The notes under the pieces: model-generated
Seen by the model: the letters and a program-made list of their open reading frames with translations, nothing else
What the model was told of the DNA's origin: nothing
Databases searched by the model: none
Program-made: the position numbers and the translations under genes
DNA from: Parvibaculum sp046297875
GTDB taxonomy: Bacteria > Pseudomonadota > Alphaproteobacteria > Parvibaculales > Parvibaculaceae
NCBI RefSeq assembly: GCF_046297875.1
Contig: NZ_JBKBHD010000001.1
Span: 2,356,001 to 2,420,000 of the forward strand
Length of the DNA: 64,000 bases
Direction of reading: 5' to 3'
In this document: piece by piece, positions 50,075 to 58,748 of the stretch
Numbering within the stretch: position 1 is the stretch's first letter
How the letters are laid out: the number at the start of each line of letters is the position of its first letter

Positions 50075-51252
50075 GCAGCCCTCCGTTCCGGTTTCCGCTC
50101 GATATGGGCATAGGAGAGCGCCTCGACCAGTGCGGCCAGCGAGGCGATGTTATGGACCGGGCGGAACTCGTCCACATGCGGCAGCAGGGCCTTCACGCCG
50201 AGCGCCTTCGGCTCGAAGCGTGCATAGCGGAGCAGCGGGTTCAGCCAGATGAGGCGCCGGGCGCTGCGATGGAGCCGGGCGATCTCGGGGGCGACGCCTT
50301 CGCCGGCATCGCGGTCGAGCCCGTCTGTCACCAGAAGCACGGTCGCTCCCTGGCCGAGTACGCGGCGGGCCCAGTCTACATTGAAGCGGTGCAGCGTTTC
50401 ACCGATGCGGGTGCCGCCGTCCCAGTCCTCGACGCGGGCGGCGACGCGGGCGAGTGCCTCGTCCACATCGCGGTGCTTCAGCTCACGGGTGACATGGGTG
50501 AGGCGGGTACCGAAGAGGAAGACATGCACGCGGCTGCGGTCATTGGCCAGAGCGTGGAGGAAATGCAGGAAGATGCGGGCATAGGCTGACATGGAGCCCG
50601 AAATGTCGCAAAGCACGACGAGCGGCGGCGGGCGGCGGCGCGGCGCGCGTCGCTTCAGCGGGATAACGCCGCCGGAACGGAGCGTGGCGCGCAGCGTTGC
50701 CCGCATGTCGATCTGCGGTCCGTTTGCCAAGGGCCGTGTGCGGCGGGTGAGGATTTCGTCGCGGTGGATGCGTAGGCGGGCGATGGCCGCTTTCGCCTCG
50801 GCGAGCTCTGCGAGCGACATTTTCTCGAAGTCCTTTTCGCGGAGTACTTCCTCGCCGGAGAAGGTCTCGCTGCGGTCGATCTCTATTTCGGATTCTTCCA
50901 GCTCGCGGGGGGCGGTTTCGCCGAAGAGGGCTTCTGCGAGGCGGCGGCTTTTCTCATCATCGCTGGTGCCAGGCGGGGTTTCGATTTCCGGCAGCATCAG
51001 CGACATCATCTTGTCGAGGAGCTTTGGATTGCGCCAGAAGACGTGAAACGCCTGATCGAAGATTTCGTGTTCCTCGTGGCGCTTGATGAGCGTGGCGCGG
51101 AGCGTCCAGTAGAAATCCTCGCGAGTGCCAATGCCTGCCGTCTCGACGGCCTCGACCGCATCAAGTACCTGGCGCGGGCCGACGCGCAGCCCGGCGCGGC
51201 GCAGGATGCGCGCGAAATGGACGATGTTTTCGGCGAGGCGGCCCGTCGCCAC
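50071..51252 (-). CDS. coxE: VWA-domain protein CoxE
   Basis: A 393-residue protein with a C-terminal von Willebrand A domain; the metal-ion site appears as VVLCDISGSMSAYARIF with later LLVTDGLDRD. CoxE works with the AAA+ ATPase CoxD to assemble the Cu-S-Mo or Mo centre in CODH-type enzymes. The N-terminal part is helical and charged. It begins nine bases after coxD, so the pair is co-translated. Cytoplasmic, or membrane-attached through partners. Confidence 0.9.
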   Translation of the reverse strand: MATGRLAENIVHFARILRRAGLRVGPRQVLDAVEAVETAGIGTREDFYWTLRATLIKRHEEHEIFDQAFHVFWRNPKLLDKMMSLMLPEIETPPGTSDDEKSRRLAEALFGETAPRELEESEIEIDRSETFSGEEVLREKDFEKMSLAELAEAKAAIARLRIHRDEILTRRTRPLANGPQIDMRATLRATLRSGGVIPLKRRAPRRRPPPLVVLCDISGSMSAYARIFLHFLHALANDRSRVHVFLFGTRLTHVTRELKHRDVDEALARVAARVEDWDGGTRIGETLHRFNVDWARRVLGQGATVLLVTDGLDRDAGEGVAPEIARLHRSARRLIWLNPLLRYARFEPKALGVKALLPHVDEFRPVHNIASLAALVEALSYAHIERKPERRAA

Positions 51253-51261
51253 GGCGCGCCC

Positions 51262-52173
51262 TTACTCCGCCGCCCGGGCGGCGAGGCGGATTTCCTCGAG
51301 AATGCGCGCGGCTTCGCTGCCCGCGACGCGGGCAATGTCGTCCTGATATTTGAGGAGTGCGCCCAGTGTGTCGTTCACGACCTCTCTGTCGAGCGAGACG
51401 GCATCGAGCGCGGTCAAGGCGTCTGTCCAGTCGATCGTTTCGGCGATGCCGGGATTTTTATAGAGATCGAGGCTGCGCAGTTTCTGTACGAAGGCGACGA
51501 TTTCGCGCGAGAGATTTTCAGAGGCGTGCGGCGCCTTCAGTTTCAGGATCGCGAGTTCGCGGGCTGCGTCCGGGTAATCGACCCAATGATAGAGGCAACG
51601 CCGCTTCAGCGCGTCGTGGATTTCACGGGTACGGTTGGACGTCACGATGACGATGGGCGGGTGTTCGGCCTTGATCGTGCCGATTTCGGGGACGCTGACC
51701 TGAAAATCCGAAAGCACTTCGAGAAGATACGCCTCGAAAGGTTCGTCCGTCCGGTCGAGTTCGTCGATCAGCAGCACGGGCGGGCCTTCGACGGCGGGCG
51801 CGAGCGCCTGCAGGATGGGGCGGCGGATGAGGAAGCGTTCGGAGAAGACATCCTTGCCGAGTTCGGCACGGTCCTCGACGCCTTCGGCTTCGGCGAGCCG
51901 GATCTCGATCATCTGCGCCTGATAGTTCCATTCATAGACGGCGGCGCCCGTATCGAGGCCTTCATAGCACTGGAGGCGAATGAGGCGGCGGCCAAGCGCG
52001 TCAGCCAGCACCTTGGCGATCTCGGTCTTGCCGACGCCCGCCTCGCCTTCGAGCAGCAGGGGGCGGCCCATCTTCAGGGCGAGGAAGATGACGGTCGCAA
52101 GCGAGCGATCGGCGACATAGTTGCCGCGCGCGAGGAGGTCGACGGTTTCGTCGATATTGGAAGGCAGGTTCAT
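51262..52173 (-). CDS. coxD: MoxR-family AAA+ ATPase CoxD
   Basis: A 303-residue AAA+ ATPase. Walker A is LLLEGEAGVGKTEIAKVLA, Walker B VLLIDELDRTDEPFEA, sensor 1 IVIVTSNRTREIHDAL. CoxD-type MoxR proteins act as chaperones in maturing the active site of Mo-CODH together with CoxE. The cluster position between coxM and coxE is the usual one. The short linker between them (36 bases after coxM) suggests one transcript. Confidence 0.92.
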   Translation of the reverse strand: MNLPSNIDETVDLLARGNYVADRSLATVIFLALKMGRPLLLEGEAGVGKTEIAKVLADALGRRLIRLQCYEGLDTGAAVYEWNYQAQMIEIRLAEAEGVEDRAELGKDVFSERFLIRRPILQALAPAVEGPPVLLIDELDRTDEPFEAYLLEVLSDFQVSVPEIGTIKAEHPPIVIVTSNRTREIHDALKRRCLYHWVDYPDAARELAILKLKAPHASENLSREIVAFVQKLRSLDLYKNPGIAETIDWTDALTALDAVSLDREVVNDTLGALLKYQDDIARVAGSEAARILEEIRLAARAAE

Positions 52174-52209
52174 TTGCTCAATCTAGGCCGGGCGGCCTCA
52201 CTCGCCAAG

Positions 52210-53007
52210 TCAGCCGGCCGCCGCGACAGCGCGTTTCGCCATGACGGTGACGAGGTGGGCGCGGTATTCGGCGGTGCCGTGGAGGTCCGAGTTCATGCCT
52301 TTTGCTGGGAGCTTGATGTTTGCGACCGCATCGGGCGACCAGTTCTTGGCCAGCGCCTCCTCCATCTCGGCGACCCGGAAGACGCCGTTCTGTCCTGCGC
52401 CGGTGACGGCGACGCGGACGCCCCAAGGGCCTTTCGAGATGAAGACGCCGACCATCGCATAGCGGGACGCCGGGTTCGGAAACTTCATATAGGCCGCTTT
52501 TTCGGGATGGGGGAAGGTCACTTCCCTGATGATCTCGCCATCCTGAAGCGCCGTTTCGAACATGCCCTTGAAGAATTCATCCGCCACGATGAGACGCTTC
52601 GTGGTGTGGATCTTGGCGTCAAGCGCGAGGCAGGCGGCGGGGTAGTCCGCGGCCGGGTCGTTGTTGGCAATCGAGCCACCGAGCGTACCCATATGGCGGA
52701 CGGCGGGATCGCCGATGCCGTCTGCGAGTGCCGCCAATGCCGGATTGTGCTTCTTCACATCGGCGGACTGGGCGACCGTTGCGTGGCGCGTCGCGGCACC
52801 GATCATTACGGCATCGCCCTCGGCGCGAATGAAATCGAGTTCCCCGATGCCGCCAATGTCGATCAAGTCGCTTGGCATGGCGAGGCGCTGCTTTAGCGTG
52901 GGGATCAGCGTCTGGCCGCCTGCGAGGATTTTCGGATCGTCCGCCTTTGCGAGCAGGGCTTCCGCATCCGCCAGCGTTTTGGGGCGCTCATAATTGAACT
53001 GGTACAT
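52210..53007 (-). CDS. coxM: CODH-family FAD-binding medium subunit
   Basis: Flavoprotein subunit passing electrons from the [2Fe-2S] clusters to the quinone pool. The 265 residues begin MYQFNYERPKTLADAEALLA and hold the two FAD motifs AGGQTLIPTL and TLGGSIANNDPAADYPAA. ATG 53007 lies 10 bases after the coxL stop. Length is slightly short of the usual 280-290. It belongs to a heterotrimer with CoxL and CoxS. Confidence 0.93.
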   Translation of the reverse strand: MYQFNYERPKTLADAEALLAKADDPKILAGGQTLIPTLKQRLAMPSDLIDIGGIGELDFIRAEGDAVMIGAATRHATVAQSADVKKHNPALAALADGIGDPAVRHMGTLGGSIANNDPAADYPAACLALDAKIHTTKRLIVADEFFKGMFETALQDGEIIREVTFPHPEKAAYMKFPNPASRYAMVGVFISKGPWGVRVAVTGAGQNGVFRVAEMEEALAKNWSPDAVANIKLPAKGMNSDLHGTAEYRAHLVTVMAKRAVAAAG

Positions 53008-53017
53008 TCTCGGCTCC

Positions 53018-55393
53018 TTATTCGGCGGCGGCGCGCGGGACGGCGGATTGAATGGCCTGCCAGACACGCGCGGGCGTTGCGGGCATTTCGATGTTGCGGA
53101 TGCCGAGCGCATCCGTCACGGCATTTATGACAGCGGGCGGCGCGGCAATGGCGCCTGCCTCGCCGCAGCCTTTCATGCCAAGCGGGTTCGACGGGCAGAC
53201 GGTTTTCGTGAATCCGAGGGTGAAGCTCGGCAGGTCGTCTGCGCGGGGCATGCAGTAATCCATATAGGAGCCGGTGACGAGCTGGCCGGAAGGATCGTAG
53301 ACGCCATGTTCCAGCAGCGCCTGACCGATGCCCTGTGCGATGCCACCATGCACCTGACCTTCGACGATCATCGGATTGATGATGGTGCCGAAATCGTCGA
53401 CCGCGACGAATTTCACGATTTCGACAATGCCGGTATCGGGGTCGATCTCGACTTCGCAGACATGGGCACCGGCTGGGAAGGTGAAGTTGGTGGGGTCGTA
53501 GAAAGCGCCTTCCTTGAGGCCGGGTTCGATCTCGCCGGAGGGAAAGCCATGCGCGGTATATGCGGCAAGCGAGACTTCGGCCCAGGCGAGCGACTTGTCG
53601 GTGCCCTGCACGGTGAAGGCGCCATTCTCGAAGACGATGTCCTCGACAGCGGCTTCCATCAGATGGGCAGCGATCTTTTTCGCCTTGGCCTCGATCTTGT
53701 CAAGTGCCTTGACGATGGCGCTCATGCCGACGGCGCCGGAGCGCGAGCCATAGGTGCCCATGCCGAACTGCACCTTGTCCGTGTCGCCATGAACGATCTC
53801 GACATTCGAGAGCGGAATGCCAAGGCGCGAGGCGACAAGCTGGGCGAAGGTCGTCTCATGGCCCTGACCGTGGCTGTGCGAGCCGGTGAGGACTTCGACA
53901 TTGCCTGTCGGGTTCACGCGGACTTCCGCGCTTTCCCAGAGGCCGACGCCTGCGCCAAGCGAACCGACCGCGGCGGAAGGCGCTATGCCGCAGGCTTCGA
54001 TATAGGAGGAAATGCCGATGCCGCGCAGCTTGCCGCGCCTTGCAGAGTCCGCCTTCCGCGCCGGAAAGCCATTGTAGTCGGCCGCTGCAAGGGCAGCCTC
54101 GAGCGAGGCCTGATAATCGCCCGTGTCGTAATTCATGATGACGGGCGTCTGGTGAGGGAAGCTGCGGACGAAATTGCGGCGGCGGATTTCAGCCGGGTCG
54201 ATACCGGTTTCGCGGGCGGCCGTCTCGACGATGCGTTCGACGAGGAAGGTCGCTTCCGGGCGGCCTGCACCGCGATAGGCGTCCACGGGGGCGGTATGCG
54301 TATAGACGCCATCGACTTCGACATAGATCGCTGGAATGTAGTATTGGCCAGAAAGCAGTGTGCCATAGAGATAGGTCGGCACAGCGGCGGAGAAGGTCGA
54401 GAGATAGGCGCCGAGATTGGCGATTGTCTTCACGCGGAGACCGAGGAATTTTCCGTCTGCGTCGAGCGCGAGTTCGGCATGGCTCAGATGATCGCGGCCA
54501 TGCGCATCGGAGAGGAAAGCTTCGGAGCGGTCCGCTGTCCATTTGATAGGGCGGCCGACCTTCGCCGCCGCCCAGACGCAGGCGGTTTCTTCTGCATAGA
54601 TGAAAATCTTGGAGCCGAAGCCGCCGCCGACATCGGGTGCGATGACGCGCAGCTTGTGCTCCGGCGCGACGCCAACGAAAGCGGAAAGAACGAGGCGGGC
54701 GACATGCGGGTTCTGGCTTGTCGTATGGAGCGTGTAGATGCCGCTTCCTTTGTCGTATTCGCCGATGGCAGCGCGAGGCTCCATTGCGTTGGGGATCAGG
54801 CGATTGTTGGTGAGGTCGAGCTTGACCACGCGCACGGCCCCGGCGAAGGCGGCCTCTGTTTCTACCTTGTTGCCGAGTTCCCACTCGAAGCAGATGTTGC
54901 GCGGCGCTTCGGCATGGACTTGCGCTGCATGCTTGTCCTGGCAGGCGGCGAGCGAAACGGTGGCGGGCAGCGCCTCGTAATCGACGTCGATAAGTTCGGA
55001 TGCGGCGCGGGCTTCGGCCAGCGTTTCGGCGACGACCATTGCGACGTGATCGCCGACATAGCGCACCGTATCGAGCGCGAGGATCGGATGCGCGCCGACT
55101 TTCATCGGCGTGCCGTCTTTCGAGGTGACGGTCCAGCCACAGATGAGACCGCCGAGCCCGTCATCGGCGACGTGGCGTCCGGTGAAGATGGCGAGCACGC
55201 CCGGCGCCTTCTCAGCTTCGGATGTGTCTATAGAGCGGATACGCGCATGGGCGTGGGGCGAGCGCAGGAAGCAGGCATATGTCTGGCGCGGGCGGGAAAT
55301 ATCGTCCGTGTAGTGGCCGTTGCCCGTGATGAAACGGAAGTCCTCCTTGCGCCGGACCGGCTTGCCGATGCCTTCATTCGCTGCGTCGGACAT
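53018..55393 (-). CDS. coxL: Form II aerobic CO dehydrogenase-type molybdenum large subunit
   Basis: Molybdopterin subunit of 791 residues. The active-site loop is AYRGAGR (near residues 371-377), which marks form II enzymes; form I CO dehydrogenases carry AYxCSFR with the copper-binding Cys. The glutamate motif GMKGCGEAGAIAAPP is present near the C-terminus. The protein oxidises CO slowly or an unknown aldehyde or heterocycle; the true substrate of form II enzymes is debated. It follows coxS by 33 bases. Confidence 0.93.
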   Translation of the reverse strand: MSDAANEGIGKPVRRKEDFRFITGNGHYTDDISRPRQTYACFLRSPHAHARIRSIDTSEAEKAPGVLAIFTGRHVADDGLGGLICGWTVTSKDGTPMKVGAHPILALDTVRYVGDHVAMVVAETLAEARAASELIDVDYEALPATVSLAACQDKHAAQVHAEAPRNICFEWELGNKVETEAAFAGAVRVVKLDLTNNRLIPNAMEPRAAIGEYDKGSGIYTLHTTSQNPHVARLVLSAFVGVAPEHKLRVIAPDVGGGFGSKIFIYAEETACVWAAAKVGRPIKWTADRSEAFLSDAHGRDHLSHAELALDADGKFLGLRVKTIANLGAYLSTFSAAVPTYLYGTLLSGQYYIPAIYVEVDGVYTHTAPVDAYRGAGRPEATFLVERIVETAARETGIDPAEIRRRNFVRSFPHQTPVIMNYDTGDYQASLEAALAAADYNGFPARKADSARRGKLRGIGISSYIEACGIAPSAAVGSLGAGVGLWESAEVRVNPTGNVEVLTGSHSHGQGHETTFAQLVASRLGIPLSNVEIVHGDTDKVQFGMGTYGSRSGAVGMSAIVKALDKIEAKAKKIAAHLMEAAVEDIVFENGAFTVQGTDKSLAWAEVSLAAYTAHGFPSGEIEPGLKEGAFYDPTNFTFPAGAHVCEVEIDPDTGIVEIVKFVAVDDFGTIINPMIVEGQVHGGIAQGIGQALLEHGVYDPSGQLVTGSYMDYCMPRADDLPSFTLGFTKTVCPSNPLGMKGCGEAGAIAAPPAVINAVTDALGIRNIEMPATPARVWQAIQSAVPRAAAE

Positions 55394-55426
55394 GGAATGG
55401 CCTCCTCCCTGCCAGTTTCCGTCTTG

Positions 55427-55891
55427 TCAGCGCATCTCCTGCGATGCGGCGAGTATCGCCTTCACGATATTGTGGTAGCCGGTGCAGCGGCAGATGTTGC
55501 CTTCGAGCTCGTCGCGCACCGTTTCCTCGTCGAGATCGGGGATGCGCCGGATCATGTCGACCGCCGTCATGATCATCCCGGGGGTGCAGAAGCCGCATTG
55601 CAGCCCGTGATGTTCGCGGAAGGCAGCCTGAACCGGATGCAGTTCGCCGTTCCTTGCAAGGCCCTCGATCGTGAGGACGTCAGTGCCTTCGGCCTGCACG
55701 GCGAGCATGGCGCAGGATTTCACGGCACGGCCATCGACATGAACGACGCAGGCGCCGCACTGGCTTGTGTCGCAGCCGACATGGGTGCCGGTCAGGCCGA
55801 GCTGCTCGCGGATGAACTGGACAAGCAGCGTGCGCGCCTCGACATCGGCGCTGGCCGGCTTGCCGTTGACCGTCATGGATACAACCGGCAT
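55427..55891 (-). CDS. coxS: CODH-family [2Fe-2S] small subunit
   Basis: A 154-residue iron-sulfur subunit. Two clusters are plain: the ferredoxin-type set GCDTSQCGACVVHVDG...SC and the second set LQCGFCTPGMI...NICRCTGYH. It relays electrons from the Mo centre to FAD in CoxM. ATG 55891 precedes SMTVNGKPASADVEARTLL, the usual start. It is upstream of coxL; the S-L-M order differs from the classic M-S-L of form I operons. Confidence 0.94.
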   Translation of the reverse strand: MPVVSMTVNGKPASADVEARTLLVQFIREQLGLTGTHVGCDTSQCGACVVHVDGRAVKSCAMLAVQAEGTDVLTIEGLARNGELHPVQAAFREHHGLQCGFCTPGMIMTAVDMIRRIPDLDEETVRDELEGNICRCTGYHNIVKAILAASQEMR

Positions 55892-56008
55892 GCAACTACC
55901 TCCCTCAATGGCTTGGCCTCTGGCGGAATATCGTTTTCCGCAACGTTTTTTCGAGTCTCGACTTTCGCTACCGGCGCGTCAAGCGCGGGCTTGGGAATGG
56001 TTCGGAGG

Positions 56009-56656
56009 TCAGATGAACCAGACCAGCAAGATGAGAGCAATTATCAGCACTGGGCCCCAGAGCCATGGCGAAAGGCTGAAACCTGCTTCGGCATCAGGCG
56101 TGAGAGGCACGCCGGTCGGCGAAATCGCGTCGCGGTCCGGCGACTTCACCGGAATGCCGTGGGCCATTTCATCGACGATTTCGGGAATTTCGCCTTCAGG
56201 GACGGTTTCGACCTTTGCACCGCCGGTAAGTTTCGAGAAATTGTCGAAGAATTCCTCGGATATGCGGGCGGCGGTGGAGTCGATAAAACGCTGGCCGATC
56301 TGGGCGAGCTTGCCGCCGACCTGGGCAGAGACGGTGTAGGCGAGGAGTGTGCCGCCATCGGCTTCCGTCAGCGTTACCCTGGCGGAGCCCTTGGCGAAGC
56401 CTGCTGCACCGCCATTGCCTTCGCCGGAAATGGTGTAGCCGTTCGGCGGGTCGATATCCGTCAGCTTGACCTTGCCCTTGAAGCGCGCGCTGACCGGGCC
56501 AACCTTCGCCTTGGCGACAGCCTCGAATTCATCATCGGCGATCTTTTCCACCGACTCCGCGCCGGGGATGGCCTGACGCAGGATTTCGGGGTCGTTGAGC
56601 GCGGCCCATACATCTTCGCGCGGCGCCGGAATCCTGTATTCGCCCGACATTTCCAT
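56009..56656 (-). CDS. coxG: CoxG-type SRPBCC protein with C-terminal membrane anchor
   Basis: A 215-residue CoxG homologue. The first 150 residues form a START/SRPBCC fold (GEYRIPAPREDVWAALNDPE, QAIPGAESVEKIADDEFEA, GGKLAQIGQRFIDSTAARIS). A Pro-rich linker leads to one C-terminal membrane helix (PWLWGPVLIIALILLVWF). CoxG is thought to recruit CODH to the inner membrane and carry quinone. A 117-base gap separates it from coxS, enough for a promoter, and 54 bases separate it from the Mrp operon end. Confidence 0.9.
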   Translation of the reverse strand: MEMSGEYRIPAPREDVWAALNDPEILRQAIPGAESVEKIADDEFEAVAKAKVGPVSARFKGKVKLTDIDPPNGYTISGEGNGGAAGFAKGSARVTLTEADGGTLLAYTVSAQVGGKLAQIGQRFIDSTAARISEEFFDNFSKLTGGAKVETVPEGEIPEIVDEMAHGIPVKSPDRDAISPTGVPLTPDAEAGFSLSPWLWGPVLIIALILLVWFI

Positions 56657-56710
56657 GAGCCGTCTCCCTTTTGTGCAGGACTGAAGCGCGCCGGAACGCG
56701 CCGCCTTTCA

Positions 56711-58405
56711 TTATAGGTAGGTCAAGACCAGGGTCATACCTAGCAGAAGTGCCACTACCATGACCATCGAACCTGTGGGCCAAGTGCGGGCGAAGGGACC
56801 ATGGGGACCATGCAGATGGAAGACGGCGGCAACGAGATGGTTCAGCCGGGTATTGATGTTGTAGCTGGCGTTGCCCCAGAGCGTGCCGATACCGCTTCGC
56901 AAGTTGCGAAGAATGGCAGGCAACAAGCGGCGATAGGTCCAGTCGAAATCGACAATGGTGACGCGCTCAACCTTCGGCAGGAAGCCGATCTTGACCGCGC
57001 GTGTGAAAGCGAGCGCGACGAAGGCGACAAGCTGCAGCTGCACGATGATATGCGAGAATGTGTAAGGTTCGTATTTCACATCGTTAGGCAGCAAGCCGTA
57101 AAGCACGCCGGGGAAAACGCCGATCGCAACGCAAAGGGCGGACGTGAAGGCCATTGCGAGCAACATACCGGCAGGCGCTTCCTTCGGCCGGAGGCTGCTG
57201 TCCGAGCCGAAGAAGGCGAGATAGGGAAGGCGGAGGCCTGTGTGAAGTATCGCGCCGGTGGAGGCGACCAGCAGCGCGAGCCAGACATAGAACATTTCCT
57301 CATAACCGCTGGCGCTGAGGATGAGCGATTTCGAGACAAAACCGGAAGTGAAGGGAAGCGCCGATATAGATGCCGCACCGATGAGGCAGAAGCTCATGGT
57401 GAGCGGCATGGTGCGGTAGAGGCCGCCGAGCGCCGTGGCGCGGGCGGTGCCCGTGCGGAAGAAGACCGCGCCGATGCTCATGAAGAGCAAGCCCTGATAG
57501 AAGATCGAGGCGACGGCATGAGCGGCGGCGCCGTTGATGGCGAGCGGCGTGCCGATGCCTGCGCCGACAACCATGAAGCCGAGCTGGCTGTTCAGCGAAT
57601 AGGTGAGGACACGGCGCAGATCATTCTCGAGCAGGGCAAAGGCGATCGGAAAAAGCGCCATTGCGACGCCGACATAGATCAGCAGTTCGGTGCCGGGGAA
57701 TCCGCGCAGCAGGGCATATACCGCAAGCTTGGTGGTGAAGATCGACAGCACCACCGTGCCGGTAACGGTCGCGGAGGGATAGGCGTCGTGCATCCAGTTG
57801 TGCAGGAAGGGGAAAGCGCACTTGATGCCGATGGCGGTGAGGATCGCCCAGGTGGCGGGGCTGCCAAGTTCCATCGCAGTGAAGGAAATCGTGCCCGTCT
57901 CGCGGTAGTAGAGAACGATGCCCGCAATCAGGATAACGCCGGAGCCGATCTGGATGATTAGGTAGCGCATACCGGCGGCGAAAGAGCCTTCCGTGCGGCG
58001 GGCCCAGATGAGGAAGACGGATGCAATGGCGGTGCCTTCCCAAAAAACAAATAGAGTGATGAGGTCGGCGGCGAATACCGCGCCGATAGCCGAACCTGCA
58101 TAGAGCAGCGTTGCAACCTGCTGGACCGTATCGCGCAGATGCCAAGCATACAGGGCGGCTAGTATGGCCGCGGCCGAGAAGGCAAGGCCGAATATCTGAG
58201 ATAGCGCGTCGACCCGCATCAGGCCTATCTGCATGCCCATGACATTGAAGGCATTGTAGGTGCCGGGCGTCAGGCCCCAGAAGATGAGTATGCCTGCGAT
58301 CGGGACGAGCATCAGGTAGAGGCCACGAAGAAAGCCCTTCGGGACGAAGGGAGCGAGAATTGCCGCGGCAATATAGGCGAGGGCGGGTGTGTAATATTCA
58401 GGCAT
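56711..58405 (-). CDS. Mrp/NuoL-type antiporter-like subunit (third large subunit)
   Basis: A 564-residue membrane protein of the Nqo12/MrpA-D family. The proton-channel glutamate is in FVFWEGTAIASVFLI and lysines in GIKCAFPFLHNWMHDAYPSA and IFTTKLAVYALL. The C-terminal extension after about residue 470 (VERVTIVDFDWTYRRLLPAI) is amphipathic, recalling the lateral helix of NuoL-like proteins. At 564 residues it is far shorter than classical MrpA (about 800). It overlaps the small preceding gene by eight bases. Confidence 0.87.
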   Translation of the reverse strand: MPEYYTPALAYIAAAILAPFVPKGFLRGLYLMLVPIAGILIFWGLTPGTYNAFNVMGMQIGLMRVDALSQIFGLAFSAAAILAALYAWHLRDTVQQVATLLYAGSAIGAVFAADLITLFVFWEGTAIASVFLIWARRTEGSFAAGMRYLIIQIGSGVILIAGIVLYYRETGTISFTAMELGSPATWAILTAIGIKCAFPFLHNWMHDAYPSATVTGTVVLSIFTTKLAVYALLRGFPGTELLIYVGVAMALFPIAFALLENDLRRVLTYSLNSQLGFMVVGAGIGTPLAINGAAAHAVASIFYQGLLFMSIGAVFFRTGTARATALGGLYRTMPLTMSFCLIGAASISALPFTSGFVSKSLILSASGYEEMFYVWLALLVASTGAILHTGLRLPYLAFFGSDSSLRPKEAPAGMLLAMAFTSALCVAIGVFPGVLYGLLPNDVKYEPYTFSHIIVQLQLVAFVALAFTRAVKIGFLPKVERVTIVDFDWTYRRLLPAILRNLRSGIGTLWGNASYNINTRLNHLVAAVFHLHGPHGPFARTWPTGSMVMVVALLLGMTLVLTYL

Positions 58406-58748
58406 CGGCCGTCTCCCGTGCGAGATCCGAGGCCGGGTGTTCTTCCGACGTCACAGATAGCGGGCCGTAATAGTCTTCCCGGCGCTTGAGAAACAGGCCG
58501 AGAAATTTCGCAAATATGGCCAGCGCGATGCAGACGAGAAAACCGAACCAGCCATAGAAGACCGGCTGTTCCTCGATCTCGAAATAGCCGTGAAGCGGCC
58601 AGATGAAATCGACTGCGGCTAGCAATACGCAAACCAGCGCGAGAAGCCACGAGACGATGCGTCCGGCGCGGGCGGTGTCGATGCCGAGCAGCATTGCGCC
58701 GAGCAGTGCCTTGTCGTTGGTCGTGGTGGTATCGGACGAACCGGTCAT
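58398..58748 (-). CDS. Small membrane protein in Mrp operon
   Basis: A 116-residue protein with two or three membrane helices (VSWLLALVCVLLAAVDFIWP and FYGWFGFLVCIALAIFAKFLG) and a charged C-terminus beginning RREDYYGPLSVTSEEHP. ATG 58748 overlaps the preceding antiporter gene (ATGA) and its stop overlaps the next, so it is certainly part of the operon. It resembles no canonical Mrp subunit; an accessory or assembly role is inferred from position alone. Confidence 0.78.
   Translation of the reverse strand: MTGSSDTTTTNDKALLGAMLLGIDTARAGRIVSWLLALVCVLLAAVDFIWPLHGYFEIEEQPVFYGWFGFLVCIALAIFAKFLGLFLKRREDYYGPLSVTSEEHPASDLARETADA

Noticed and set aside
53018..55393. CoxL considered as xanthine dehydrogenase or form I CO dehydrogenase
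   Set aside because: The AYRGAGR loop and separate S, L and M subunits with CoxD/E/G fit form II; form I needs the AYxCSFR cysteine loop.
52994..56716. A 1240-codon open frame on the plus strand opposite coxM, coxL, coxS and coxG
   Set aside because: It is a high-GC shadow of four well-conserved minus-strand genes; its translation is Arg/Asp/Gly-rich with no recognisable domain.
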